From JBBDWK01 sp040902885 (GTDB lineage Bacteria > Acidobacteriota > Terriglobia > Bryobacterales > Bryobacteraceae): a stretch of DNA of 64,000 bases. Below the pieces are notes generated by a model, which saw only the letters and a list, made by a program, of their open reading frames with translations, was not told the DNA's origin and ran no database searches. The translations under genes were made by a program, and so were the position numbers. This document shows, one piece after another, positions 33,113 to 41,710 of this stretch. The DNA lies in contig JBBDWK010000100.1 in NCBI GenBank assembly GCA_040902885.1, forward strand, positions 1 to 64,000, in the 5' to 3' direction. How positions within the stretch are numbered: the first letter of the stretch is position 1; the number at the start of each line of letters is the position of its first letter.

Positions 33113-35677
33113 CTAGAGGGATAATCGCAGACCGAACTGCAGCACGCGGCCGTCGTTCAGGGTATTCGTGATTTTGCCGAATGCCTGCGCGTTCAGGTTG
33201 CGCTGAGGTTCGTCGAACTGGGGGTGATTGGCGAGATTGAAGGCCTCGGCGCGGAACTGCAAAAAACGCTCCCGGCCGCCCCCCCATCGCCATTCGCGCC
33301 CCAGCGCCGCATTGAAATTCGCGATTCCCGCTCGCCGGAACGTGCCCCGTCCGAGCGAGCCGCGCTTCTCTCCGGGACGGATATAGGCAAACCGGTCGCG
33401 GCTCAGGATGGCGGGCGCAAGGTTGGGATGCGAGATAGTACGGCCCAGGATGGAGGGGTCAACCAGATTCGGACGGTCGCTTGATCCGCCGTCGACGTTT
33501 CCGTACCCGGGAGCGTCGCTGCCTACATACAGCGTGATCGGCGTGCCGGCTTTCACCAGCGTCGATCCCGAGATCTGCCATCCACTCAGCAGCCGTCCCA
33601 GACGCGGAAGATTGTAGCTGTAATAGGCCAGGAACGCGTGCCGCGAATCGAAATTGCTCAGCCCCTTGCGGTCCCTAAAGGAGTCGTACTGCCACTGGCT
33701 GCGCGCCCGCGATTGGTCGCGGTTGGCAGCCGTGGAAGTATAATCGGCGCCTTCGTCGATGGACTTGCCGAAAGTGTAGCTGAAGCCCCACGCCAGTCCT
33801 CGCCGGCTGGGCGCCTGCAACTCGACCTGTGCGGCATCCATGTATGCGATTCCGCCGTTCACGATGTGCTTGATTTCGTAAAAATTCGGGTCCGGCCGGC
33901 GCAGATTGACGGTCTCCGTGGTCAGCGGGATGCCCGGCGTCGGTTCGGCTCGATTCTGAACGTACGAATTCAGCAGTTTGAAACTTCGACTTCCTAGGTA
34001 TCCGGCACGCAACAGGTACTGATTCTGAAAACGGCGCTCCACGCTCAGGTTGTACTGGTGGGAATAGGGCGAAACCAGATCTGGAGAGAGGATGGTCGGC
34101 GAACTCCGAACATTCGCGCCGTTGAGATCAATGTCGCGCAATGGAGACAGCAGATCCGGATTGGCGATCTGGATGTTCCTCACCAGTGGCGCGTTGTAGC
34201 GAATCTGCTGGTATGTCACCGGCAGGATCTGGCCGAAGGAAACCGTATAACCTCCGCGAACGATCGTGGCGGCCGTCAGCCTCCCCGAGAAAGAGAATCG
34301 CGGGCTGAAATTGTTGCAGTCGCAACCATAAGGGATGGTATTGAGCCGGTTGACCTCGATCGGCGCCGTCACCAGATTGTAGCGGAGCCCGTAGTACAGC
34401 TCCAGGCGGCCGTTTGCCTTCCAGCGGCCTGCGAAGAACAGGTTGCCTTCCGAGTTCCGGAATCCGCGCGACACCTCGCCCAGAGAGACCTCGTAGCTGG
34501 TGGGCGTTCCCAGACGCAGGTTCTCGATGGCAGTGCGTCCGAAGTTACTCGAGAAGATGTAGAGCCCCCGCTGGTTGAACGTTTCGATGCCATTGAGCTG
34601 GTAGCGGGCGAAATCGCCTCCGAAGGTCAATTCGTGCGCGGCGCCGGTCTGGTGCGTCGCCAGCGCTCCATAGCGCCAGGTATTGATGGCGCGGTCGATG
34701 GGGAATTCGCTGTCCGGTCCGAGCTCTTCAATCTGATATCCCATGCGCACCCGCGGTCCCACGGCGTTGGGTTCCGGTTGCAGTAGAGACCGCGCCCGAT
34801 GAAACGCCGCACCGATGGCAATATTGGTCTCCGGCGCCGGGCTCAGCGTGTAGGCGATGCGGGACCGGTGGGTGTGAATATCCGTGTCGGGATTCTGGCC
34901 CGCTACAAGCTGAAACGCGTGCACGCGCTGGCGGCCGATGGAATGCAGCAGCGAGAGTTTGCCCTGCGGTCCGGCCTGGCGGTCCAGCCGCAGGCTGGCA
35001 TCTGTTTCATCGATCGTCTGGGGCGAATTGGTGTTAAGCGCGCGGGGGTCGAAGTCGGGCCGGTTCGGCAGCCGGTCCGGGTAAGCGGCCAGGAAACGGG
35101 CCACCAGCGCGCGGACTTCGGGATGGGTGGCCAGCGGTGTTCGCTCGGAGGCCAGCGGCGCCAGAATGTTGCCGTTCACCATGCCGCGGATCTTGCGCTG
35201 CGACAGGTTTCCCGACAAACTTCCCAACCCGCGAACGCCGCCCGTAAAGCGTCCGCCATACTGATTCATGCGAGACGGCAGAACCGGCCCCACCTGAAAA
35301 AAGGTACGCGCGTTGAACGCGCTGTTCCGCAACGTTTCGAAAAGTTCTCCATGCCATCCGGAAACCGGCGGCGCGGGGCGAAGAGTCACGCTCTCCCCCG
35401 GAGGCCGGCCATGTTCGGTGGCGTAGTGGGAGAGTTCCACGGGCGGCTGCGGGATCAGCGTCACGTTGTCGCCCATCCGGATGTTCAACTCTTTGACCGC
35501 GTTTGTGTCGATCCGGCTGAAGAAAACGTTCTCGTTGCGTTGCGCCGAAGCCTGCTGCAACTGAACGGGAGCCTTGCGATCCGAGGGCGCCGGTGGCGCT
35601 GGGGACGGCGCCTTCTCGTTGGGCGTGGCCGCCGGAAGCAGAGCGGCGCCGAACGCCGCCACGAAGAACGCCCGCAT
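33113..35677 (-). CDS. Oar-type outer-membrane barrel lacking regulatory and most plug domain
   Basis: About 854 residues with a signal peptide (MRAFFVAAFGAALLPAATP). The protein has no carboxypeptidase-regulatory domain; after a Pro/Ala/Gln linker and a short segment (VKELNIRMGDNVTLIPQPPVE) it enters the barrel at a sequence (GELFETLRNSAFNARTFFQ) that in Oar receptors follows the plug. The barrel is otherwise complete and ends DGRVLQFGLRLSL. Without a plug it may be an open channel or a structural or adhesive barrel rather than a gated importer. Two adjacent ATGs (35677 and 35680) are possible. It lies upstream of the PP2C gene in the same transcript. Confidence 0.8.
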   Translation of the reverse strand: MRAFFVAAFGAALLPAATPNEKAPSPAPPAPSDRKAPVQLQQASAQRNENVFFSRIDTNAVKELNIRMGDNVTLIPQPPVELSHYATEHGRPPGESVTLRPAPPVSGWHGELFETLRNSAFNARTFFQVGPVLPSRMNQYGGRFTGGVRGLGSLSGNLSQRKIRGMVNGNILAPLASERTPLATHPEVRALVARFLAAYPDRLPNRPDFDPRALNTNSPQTIDETDASLRLDRQAGPQGKLSLLHSIGRQRVHAFQLVAGQNPDTDIHTHRSRIAYTLSPAPETNIAIGAAFHRARSLLQPEPNAVGPRVRMGYQIEELGPDSEFPIDRAINTWRYGALATHQTGAAHELTFGGDFARYQLNGIETFNQRGLYIFSSNFGRTAIENLRLGTPTSYEVSLGEVSRGFRNSEGNLFFAGRWKANGRLELYYGLRYNLVTAPIEVNRLNTIPYGCDCNNFSPRFSFSGRLTAATIVRGGYTVSFGQILPVTYQQIRYNAPLVRNIQIANPDLLSPLRDIDLNGANVRSSPTILSPDLVSPYSHQYNLSVERRFQNQYLLRAGYLGSRSFKLLNSYVQNRAEPTPGIPLTTETVNLRRPDPNFYEIKHIVNGGIAYMDAAQVELQAPSRRGLAWGFSYTFGKSIDEGADYTSTAANRDQSRARSQWQYDSFRDRKGLSNFDSRHAFLAYYSYNLPRLGRLLSGWQISGSTLVKAGTPITLYVGSDAPGYGNVDGGSSDRPNLVDPSILGRTISHPNLAPAILSRDRFAYIRPGEKRGSLGRGTFRRAGIANFNAALGREWRWGGGRERFLQFRAEAFNLANHPQFDEPQRNLNAQAFGKITNTLNDGRVLQFGLRLSL

Positions 35678-35779
35678 CATGCGACAGCGACCACACAGCA
35701 CGGGAAGGCGGAATCGCGAGACATCGATCCTCTACTTTAGCATTAGAGCGCCCCTCGTCCGGCGGTAAAGGGCTTCGCC

Positions 35780-36979
35780 TTATTTGGGCATTCCCAGAGC
35801 CGCTTTGAGCTGGCGGTAAGCGGCCTCGGCGTACTCGGCCTTCAGCCGCTCCAGAGAGTCGACTTTGGTTTCTCCCGGCCGCGGGCCGCTCTCCTGCAGG
35901 CAGCGCCCCAGAAGAGTTGTGGCTTCATCGTCCTCCTCGTCGCGCTCGAGGGCGGCGCGAAAGCTGTCGGCCGCCGCAGTGAAATTCCCTGTCTTCCACA
36001 AGGCATAGCCGAGGTTGAAATGATAATCGGGGTCGGAGTTGTCGCCCTCCAGCGCCTTGCGGAAGTTCTCCACGGCGGCGTCGGGAGCGTTTCTCAATTG
36101 CGCGGCGCCCAGGTTGTTGAGCACTTCGTTGAGCGGGACCGTCCGCGCCACCTCTTCAAAGCACTGCGCGGCGCCCTCGTAGTCGGCCAGGTAGTAGCGC
36201 GACAGGCCGAGCAGGAAGCGCGCCTCCAGATAGCGGGAATCGGCGCGGCTGACCCGCTCGAGCCATCCCGCCGCCACGCGGTAATCCTCTTTTTCCGCGT
36301 ACATCTTGCCCAATTGAAAGCACGGTTGCGAGAAGCCTTCGTCGAGCCGCGCCGCTTGAGTGAAGAAGCGGTGTTTCTGCTCGGGGGACGCGGCCATTAA
36401 GCCCCGGATGTAGCTTTCGATCGCATCCACCCGAACCGCCGGATGCGCTTTGCGGAACTCCTGTTCGGAGGGCGCCGTCTTGGGCGCGAGAAACTGGAGC
36501 GACTGCCACGAGAGATGGGTGACCATCCCCGCCAGATCGTCGAGCGCGCCTGCTTCGCCGAACTCCGGCCCCTTGTGCAGCCGCTTCAGATCCAGAATCC
36601 CGGCGTTGATGCGCAGGCGCAGCCGCGCCTCCTCTTCTTCCTGTTGTTCCGACGGCTTGGGAGCGGTGACCTCATAGGTCCCGTGGATCACCTTTGCAGC
36701 GTCCAGCGTATCGCCGATTTTGATTATCGAAGCCCGCGTGAGCAGCGCCCCGTGGCGCATGGAATGCCGCCGGTAGGCTTCCAGCCGTTCCTCCCTGCCC
36801 AGCACGAGGACGTCCCGCGAGGCCAGCGCTTCGCGCATTGCCTCCGCGATACTCTCGCCGATCCAATCGATATTCGGATCTTTTGAGAGATTGAAAAAAG
36901 GTAAAACGAGGATGCTTTCGCCCCGTGCCGGGTGGAGTCCCGCGCACAGCAGGAAAGCCAAAAACAAGTACTGCCGCAT
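35780..36979 (-). CDS. Exported TPR-repeat protein with FlgO-like N-terminal domain
   Basis: The 399-residue product has a signal peptide (residues 1-20, ending ARGES). Residues about 22-165 resemble the FlgO/TolB-N-like domain that opens many TPR proteins (SILVLPFFNLSKDPNIDWIGESIAEAMREALAS). Residues about 195-360 hold at least four tetratricopeptide repeats (YLEARFLLGLSRYYLADYEG, DPDYHFNLGYALWKTGNF). Such proteins are scaffolds in the periplasm; no partner can be named. TACACT ends 7 bases before the ATG, suggesting a leaderless message. The gene diverges from the SelA-like gene. Confidence 0.82.
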   Translation of the reverse strand: MRQYLFLAFLLCAGLHPARGESILVLPFFNLSKDPNIDWIGESIAEAMREALASRDVLVLGREERLEAYRRHSMRHGALLTRASIIKIGDTLDAAKVIHGTYEVTAPKPSEQQEEEEARLRLRINAGILDLKRLHKGPEFGEAGALDDLAGMVTHLSWQSLQFLAPKTAPSEQEFRKAHPAVRVDAIESYIRGLMAASPEQKHRFFTQAARLDEGFSQPCFQLGKMYAEKEDYRVAAGWLERVSRADSRYLEARFLLGLSRYYLADYEGAAQCFEEVARTVPLNEVLNNLGAAQLRNAPDAAVENFRKALEGDNSDPDYHFNLGYALWKTGNFTAAADSFRAALERDEEDDEATTLLGRCLQESGPRPGETKVDSLERLKAEYAEAAYRQLKAALGMPK

Positions 36980-36986
36980 TTGTTAC

Positions 36987-36992
36987 AGTGTA
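36987..36992 (-). promoter_or_regulatory. -10 hexamer of a probable leaderless promoter
   Basis: On the minus strand TACACT lies at 36992-36987, followed by 7 bases (GTAACAA) and the ATG at 36979. Transcription should begin at the start codon. No Shine-Dalgarno sequence is present. Confidence 0.45.
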
Positions 36993-37081
36993 GCAACCGG
37001 CGGCGCCGCGGCGCCGCGGGCGTCTTTCTCGCGCGCCAAGGCGGGCGTTACACTGAACAAGTCTCAACTCAGGAGGAAACC

Positions 37082-38275
37082 GTGCCGAATCGACGAAAGT
37101 TCCTGCAAGGCCTCTCCAGCGTGCCGCTCCTCGGCGGCGCTCTCACTAACCTGGGAATCGCCGCTCCCGCAAAAAGGGAGTTCTGGAAGGAACTGGGCAT
37201 CAAGCCATTCATCAATGCGGCGGGCACTTATACCACCCTTACCGCTTCACTCATGCATCCGGAAGTTGTTCAGGCCATCGAGTATGCTTCGAAGCAGTTC
37301 GTGCGGCTGCAGGAAGTTCACGACGCGGTGGGCAAAAAGATCGCATCCCTGGTTGGCTCCGAATCCGCCATGGTCACCGCCGGCGCTGCCTCCGCGCTCA
37401 CGCTCGGAACGGCCGCGTGCATGACCGGAACCAGCCAGGAGTTCATCCGGCGCCTTCCGGACACGGCGGGGATGAAGACCGAGGTCATCATTCAGAAGTC
37501 GCACCGGTACGGATACGATCACGCGGTGCGCAACTGCGGAATCAAATTCATCGAGGTGGAGACGCGCGAGGAGCTGGAGCGCGCCATCAACGAGCGAACG
37601 GTGATGATGCTGTTCTTCAATGCCAACGAGAATAAGGGGCAGATCAAGGCCGCCGAGTTCGCGGAGTTGGGCAAGAAGCATCGCATTCCGACGATGAACG
37701 ACGCCGCCGCGGACGTCCCGCCGGTGGAGAACTTCTCCAAGTACATCAAGCAGGGTTTCGATCTGGTCGTATTCTCGGGCGGCAAGGGCATCCGCGGGCC
37801 ACAGAGCTGCGGGCTGCTTCTGGGACGCGAGGACCTGATTGCCGCCGCGCGCCTCAACGGGCCTCCCTTCAGCGACAGCATCGGCCGCGGCATGAAGGTC
37901 AACAAGGAAGAGCTGGTAGGCATGATGGTGGCCGTCGAGCTGTATGTGAAGCGCGATCATCAGGCCGAATGGAGGGAGTGGGAGAAGCGGATCAAGATCA
38001 TCTCGGACAGCGCCGGCTCGAACAAAGCCGTGAAGATGGAAACGCATATTCCCGAGATCGCCAATGCCGTGCCTCATCTGCGCATCACCTGGGATGCGGA
38101 CGAATTGAAGATCACGCGCGCCGAGGTGGTCAAACAGTTGCGCGAAGGGGACCCGGCCATCGAGCTCAGCCCCGGCGGTCCGAAGAACGGCATCGAAGTA
38201 GCCGTGTGGATGTTGCAGCCGGGCGAAGAGCGGATCGTGGCGAAGCGCATCCGCGAGGTTCTGAGAAAGGCGTAA
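37082..38275 (+). CDS. SelA-like PLP-dependent protein with export leader
   Basis: From the GTG at 37082 (perfect AGGAGG 5 bases upstream) the product is 397 residues. It starts VPNRRKFLQGLSSVPLLGGA, a twin-arginine-type leader, so it is probably exported. The rest is an aspartate aminotransferase-fold protein of the SelA/D-glucosaminate-6-phosphate ammonia-lyase-like group: AAGTYTTLTASLMHPEV, the GSESAMVTAGAASALTLGTA cofactor loop and the PLP lysine K235 in FSGGKGIRGPQSCG. The reaction is not decided; lyases and racemases occur in this family. Export of a PLP enzyme is unusual. The stop is followed by a 64-base hairpin that may end transcription. Confidence 0.82.
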   Translation: MPNRRKFLQGLSSVPLLGGALTNLGIAAPAKREFWKELGIKPFINAAGTYTTLTASLMHPEVVQAIEYASKQFVRLQEVHDAVGKKIASLVGSESAMVTAGAASALTLGTAACMTGTSQEFIRRLPDTAGMKTEVIIQKSHRYGYDHAVRNCGIKFIEVETREELERAINERTVMMLFFNANENKGQIKAAEFAELGKKHRIPTMNDAAADVPPVENFSKYIKQGFDLVVFSGGKGIRGPQSCGLLLGREDLIAAARLNGPPFSDSIGRGMKVNKEELVGMMVAVELYVKRDHQAEWREWEKRIKIISDSAGSNKAVKMETHIPEIANAVPHLRITWDADELKITRAEVVKQLREGDPAIELSPGGPKNGIEVAVWMLQPGEERIVAKRIREVLRKA

Positions 38276-38281
38276 AACCGG

Positions 38282-38345
38282 CAACCGCTCCCTCACGGTC
38301 ACGGCTCTGAAGGCTTACGGAGCCGCGACCGTGAGGGAGCGGTTG
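38282..38345. repeat. Hairpin repeat / possible terminator
   Basis: A 26-base arm (38282-38307) is repeated inverted at 38320-38345 with one mismatch around a 12-base loop. It begins 6 bases after the SelA-like stop and ends 7 bases before the end of the convergent dipeptidase gene, so it could terminate both. A related half-copy lies at 50721-50744. There is no U-run. Confidence 0.75.
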
Positions 38346-38352
38346 TTGATCG

Positions 38353-39462
38353 TTATCCTGAGGCCGCGACCTTTTCCACGGCTCGCATCAGACGCAGAGT
38401 ATTCTCACGGTATAGTTTGCGGATGTCTTCCGCACTGTAGCCGCGCTTGAGCAGCGCGCGAGTGAGATCCGGAAACTTGGAAACATCGTCGAGACCGCGG
38501 GGCGTGCAGGAAATTCCGTCGAAATCGCTTCCAATTCCGACCGCATCGATGCCGCCGATCTTCACCGCGTGATCGATGTGGGCCACCACGTCCTCTAGCG
38601 CCGCTCGTACGCGAGGCTTCTTCGCGCGCGAGGCGGCAGCCGACTCTTCGGAAACGAACTGGCAGGCGAAGTTGATCTGAATCACACCGCCCTTGCGCGC
38701 CATCGCCCGGATCATGTCGTCGGTCATATTCCGCCCTACGTTCGTGACCGCACGGCATGAGGAATGCGAAGCGAAGACGGGCGCGCGGCTGGTTTCCAGA
38801 ACGTCCGCGAACGTATCGTCGGAGACGTGCGAGATGTCCACCATCATGCCCAGGCGGTTCATCTCGAGCACCACTTCGCGGCCGAAATCCGAAAGCCCGC
38901 CGTGCCGTTTCTCGCCAGGTGTCCCAATCATTCCGGAAGAATCCGCCCAATTGTTGGTGTTGCTGTGGGTCAGGGTCATGTAGCGGACGCCGAGGTCGTG
39001 GAAAGTGCGCAACAGGCGCAGGCTTTCCTCTATGGCATGACCGCCCTCAATGCCCATGAGCGCCGCGATTTTACCCTGTTTCCGCGCGGTTTCGATTTCA
39101 TCGGCGGTGCGGGCCAGCACGAAATCGTTCGGGTACCGTCCGACGATATCGCGCTTCACCGTGTCGATCATTTCGAGCGCGCGGTGCGCCGCCCGGCCCT
39201 TCGCCGCATAATCGGCCGCTACATAAATGGCAAAAAATGTTGCGCCAACTCCGCCCTGCCGGAAGCGCTGGATGTCGGTGTGGCCGAGACCCCGGTTGGC
39301 GCCGATATCGCGGCCGTCCACGGTGAAGCTGGTGACGTCGTTATGGGTGTCGATCAGCGGCGCGGCGCGGTGAACCCGCGTAAACTCGTCGCTGGTGGCG
39401 GTTGTGCAACAGAGGGTCGCGGCCGCGAGGAGCGGCGCAAGGAAGGGAAAACGAAGGCGCAT
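38353..39462 (-). CDS. Membrane dipeptidase (renal dipeptidase, M19 family)
   Basis: The 369-residue product is a zinc-dependent dipeptidase. H40 and D42 (PLIDTHNDV) bind the first metal; EGGHAIE supplies the bridging Glu, SHSSCRAV a metal His, and GIGSDFDGI the catalytic Asp. The N-terminus (about 1-23: FLAPLLAAATLCCTTATS) is a signal peptide, and the LC/CC pair could be a lipobox, giving an envelope-anchored enzyme. These enzymes hydrolyse dipeptides, including D-amino acid-containing ones from the cell wall. TACACT ends 10 bases upstream of the ATG (near-leaderless). It diverges from the SDR gene. Confidence 0.92.
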   Translation of the reverse strand: MRLRFPFLAPLLAAATLCCTTATSDEFTRVHRAAPLIDTHNDVTSFTVDGRDIGANRGLGHTDIQRFRQGGVGATFFAIYVAADYAAKGRAAHRALEMIDTVKRDIVGRYPNDFVLARTADEIETARKQGKIAALMGIEGGHAIEESLRLLRTFHDLGVRYMTLTHSNTNNWADSSGMIGTPGEKRHGGLSDFGREVVLEMNRLGMMVDISHVSDDTFADVLETSRAPVFASHSSCRAVTNVGRNMTDDMIRAMARKGGVIQINFACQFVSEESAAASRAKKPRVRAALEDVVAHIDHAVKIGGIDAVGIGSDFDGISCTPRGLDDVSKFPDLTRALLKRGYSAEDIRKLYRENTLRLMRAVEKVAASG

Positions 39463-39507
39463 TCTTTCTTAAAGTGTACCCGCAAACACGATTTCCGCGC
39501 ACGTTGC

Positions 39508-39513
39508 TACAAT
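39508..39513 (+). promoter_or_regulatory. Extended -10 of a probable leaderless promoter
   Basis: TGC precedes TACAAT (39508-39513), an extended -10; 7 bases later comes the ATG of the SDR gene at 39521. No Shine-Dalgarno sequence is present, so the transcript should start on the start codon. Confidence 0.5.
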
Positions 39514-39520
39514 TCTCCAG

Positions 39521-40270
39521 ATGACCAGTCCTTTTCGTTTGGATGGCCGCAAAGCCCTGATTACCGGGGGCGCAAGCGGCATAGGCGCGGCCACTTCCCG
39601 AGTGCTCGCGGAGGCAGGCGCGTCGGTGATCGTCGCCGATGTGGATCGCGACGCCGCCGGCGAACTTGCCGCCGGGCTGCCGGAAGCCGTGCCTTTGTTC
39701 GTGGATATTACGGACGAATATTCGGTGAAGGAGGCCTACGCCAGCGTTCCCGCTCTCGACATCCTGGTGAATAACGCCGGCATCGGCCTGGTGGGCGGAG
39801 TCGAAGAGACCGGCCTCGAAGATTTCCAGCGTCTCTTCCGCGTCAACGTGGAGGGAACGTTTCTGATGACCAAGCACGCGATGCCGCTGCTGCTGGCTTC
39901 GCACGGTTCGATCGTGAACATTGGTTCGGTCGCGGGCCTGGTTGGCGTAAAGCGCCGCTACGCCTACTGCGCCACGAAGGGCGCCGTGGTCGCCATGACC
40001 CGCCAGATTGCCGTCGATTACCCCACCCAGGTGCGCGTCAACTGCATCTGCCCGGGGACGGTGGACACGCCGTTTGTGGAAGCGTACATCGAGAAATATC
40101 ACAGCCACGAAAAGGAAAAGGTGCGAGCCGAACTGAATCAGCGCCAGCCGGTGGGACGACTGGGCCGGCCCGACGAGATCGCTCACCTGGTCCTGTATCT
40201 CTGCTCCTGCGAAGCGGGCTTCGTGAATGGTTCTATTGTCGCCATTGACGGGGGGTGGACAGCCGCCTGA
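39521..40270 (+). CDS. Short-chain dehydrogenase/reductase (classical SDR)
   Basis: The 249-residue product is an NAD(P)-dependent oxidoreductase. TGGASGIG (residues 15-22) binds the cofactor; D40 (IVADVD) at the end of beta-2 suggests NAD(H) preference. NNAG is at 84-87; the catalytic set is S136 and Y149-xxx-K153 (YCATK). The PGTVDTPF segment and C-terminal GSIVAIDGGW are typical. The substrate is unknown; sugar or hydroxy-acid dehydrogenases of this group often sit near catabolic genes. The length is normal. Confidence 0.93.
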   Translation: MTSPFRLDGRKALITGGASGIGAATSRVLAEAGASVIVADVDRDAAGELAAGLPEAVPLFVDITDEYSVKEAYASVPALDILVNNAGIGLVGGVEETGLEDFQRLFRVNVEGTFLMTKHAMPLLLASHGSIVNIGSVAGLVGVKRRYAYCATKGAVVAMTRQIAVDYPTQVRVNCICPGTVDTPFVEAYIEKYHSHEKEKVRAELNQRQPVGRLGRPDEIAHLVLYLCSCEAGFVNGSIVAIDGGWTAA

Positions 40271-40286
40271 TGTGGCCGGCGAAACC

Positions 40287-40314
40287 CAACTGTGAGCTAC
40301 AGTCTACACAGTTG
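40287..40314. promoter_or_regulatory. Inverted repeat downstream of the SDR gene
   Basis: CAACTGTG (40287-40294) and CACAGTTG (40307-40314) are perfect inverted arms with a 12-base centre that itself repeats CTACA. It lies 17 bases after the SDR stop and over 200 bases before the transpeptidase start. It could be a weak terminator (no U-run) or an operator. Confidence 0.35.
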
Positions 40315-40403
40315 TCCGCCGATTTCTATTATGGGTCACGATTTATCGATTGGCCGTCGGATTTCATTCTTGTGACGGCGCATCGGCAAATGCTAAAAAA
40401 GAC

Positions 40404-40433
40404 TTGACTGGGATGAGAACTTCGGCTCAGAAT
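40404..40433 (+). promoter_or_regulatory. Promoter of the transpeptidase gene
   Basis: TTGACT (40404-40409) and CAGAAT (40428-40433) are 18 bases apart. The predicted transcript would have about 80 bases of leader before the ATG at 40523. Confidence 0.45.
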
Positions 40434-40522
40434 AGAAATTCCGGTTGCTCCGCCGGAAACCGCAGTAAGCTCTGGACGTCGATTTCTTGCTTTTCCCCGT
40501 CTCCCCCAACCCGCGACGTGTC

Positions 40523-41710
40523 ATGAGAAACATCAAAGTAATTTCACTCGTAGACTTCGCAATTCTAATCGTCTTCCTCAACTGCGTTGCTTTCGCAGTG
40601 GAAAAGCCGTCTCAGAAAAAAGCTACGGTACGAAAAACCTCCGCCAGTCGCACGGTGAAAAAACGCGTTCACCGTCCCGCGGCTCGCAAAACCTCCCGGC
40701 GCCCCGCCATCCGGAAGGCCAAGTACACTCGTCCCAGGAAAGTATACAGCCCCTGGACCGAGCCCACGTACGCGGACTCCACTCTCGGCGACAACGTGGA
40801 TGGCGAGGTTCTGGAAGTGCGCCGCGCCGCGGTGGAGGCGCTCGGACAGTACAACGGCTCGGTTGTGGTTGTGGACCCGAATACCGGCAGGATTCTGACA
40901 ATGGTCAACCAGAAGCTGGCATTGGGTTCGGGCTTCCAGCCGTGTTCCACGATCAAAGTGCCGGTGGCGCTGGCCGCGCTGGCGGAAGGCTTGATCGCCA
41001 AAGACAAGATCATGCCGGCGGCCGGCGCCCGCATGAACCTCACCACGGCGCTCGCCAAGTCCAATAACTCTTACTTTGCAAACCTGGGCATCAAGCTCGG
41101 CTATGACCGCGTGAGTTTTTATGCGCGGATGTTCGGCCTGGGAGAGAAAGCCGGCTTGAATATACCCGGCGAGAGCCCGGGGTACTTTCCGAAGGCTCCG
41201 CCCAAGAATGGCGGAATGGGAATGCTGACCAGTTTCGGCGAGGAGATTTCTCTTACTCCGCTGCAGCTTGCCGCGATGATGTCGGCGGTTGCCAACGACG
41301 GCACGCTCTACTACCTGCAATACCCCCGCAGCGAGGCCGAAGCGGAAAACCTGGTTCCCCGGATCAAGCGGCGTTTGGATATGGAGCAGTGGATTCCGGA
41401 GGTAAAACCGGGCTTGGCTGGAACCGTGCAATTCGGAACCGCGCGCCGCGCCTTCGAGCCGGACGACCCGGTGCTGGGCAAAACCGGCACGTGTACCGAA
41501 GCGCGGACCCACCTGGGCTGGTTTGGCTCGTTCAACGACATTGGACCGAACAAGCTGGTGGTGGTGGTGCTGCTGACCGGCGGCCGGCCCTCGGTGGGCT
41601 CGACGGCCGCGGGAGTTGCGTCCGACGTTTACAGCCGCCTGTCCGAGACAAACTATTTCACACGCAGCCGGCCCATCACGCCGGTCGCTTTAATTTCCAT
41701 CGGACAGTAG
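40523..41710 (+). CDS. Penicillin-binding-type transpeptidase domain protein
   Basis: From the ATG at 40523 the product is 395 residues. Residues 5-26 form a membrane or signal helix. Residues about 27-73 are extremely basic (Lys/Arg-rich). The transpeptidase domain (about 100-390) carries all three motifs of the serine acyltransferase fold: S142-T-I-K145, S180-N-N182 and K320-T-G322. It is shorter than class B PBPs and lacks the N-terminal dimerisation region, so it may be a stand-alone cross-linking or beta-lactam-sensing enzyme. The 3' end overlaps obgE by 21 bases tail to tail. A TTG at 40487 is an alternative start. Confidence 0.8.
   Translation: MRNIKVISLVDFAILIVFLNCVAFAVEKPSQKKATVRKTSASRTVKKRVHRPAARKTSRRPAIRKAKYTRPRKVYSPWTEPTYADSTLGDNVDGEVLEVRRAAVEALGQYNGSVVVVDPNTGRILTMVNQKLALGSGFQPCSTIKVPVALAALAEGLIAKDKIMPAAGARMNLTTALAKSNNSYFANLGIKLGYDRVSFYARMFGLGEKAGLNIPGESPGYFPKAPPKNGGMGMLTSFGEEISLTPLQLAAMMSAVANDGTLYYLQYPRSEAEAENLVPRIKRRLDMEQWIPEVKPGLAGTVQFGTARRAFEPDDPVLGKTGTCTEARTHLGWFGSFNDIGPNKLVVVVLLTGGRPSVGSTAAGVASDVYSRLSETNYFTRSRPITPVALISIGQ

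Noticed and set aside
40287..40314. BlaI/MecI-type operator for the penicillin-binding gene
   Set aside because: The CTACA words in the centre recall BlaI sites, but the order is not the TACA-n-TGTA palindrome, the site is over 200 bases from the gene, and no blaI/blaR gene is in the window.
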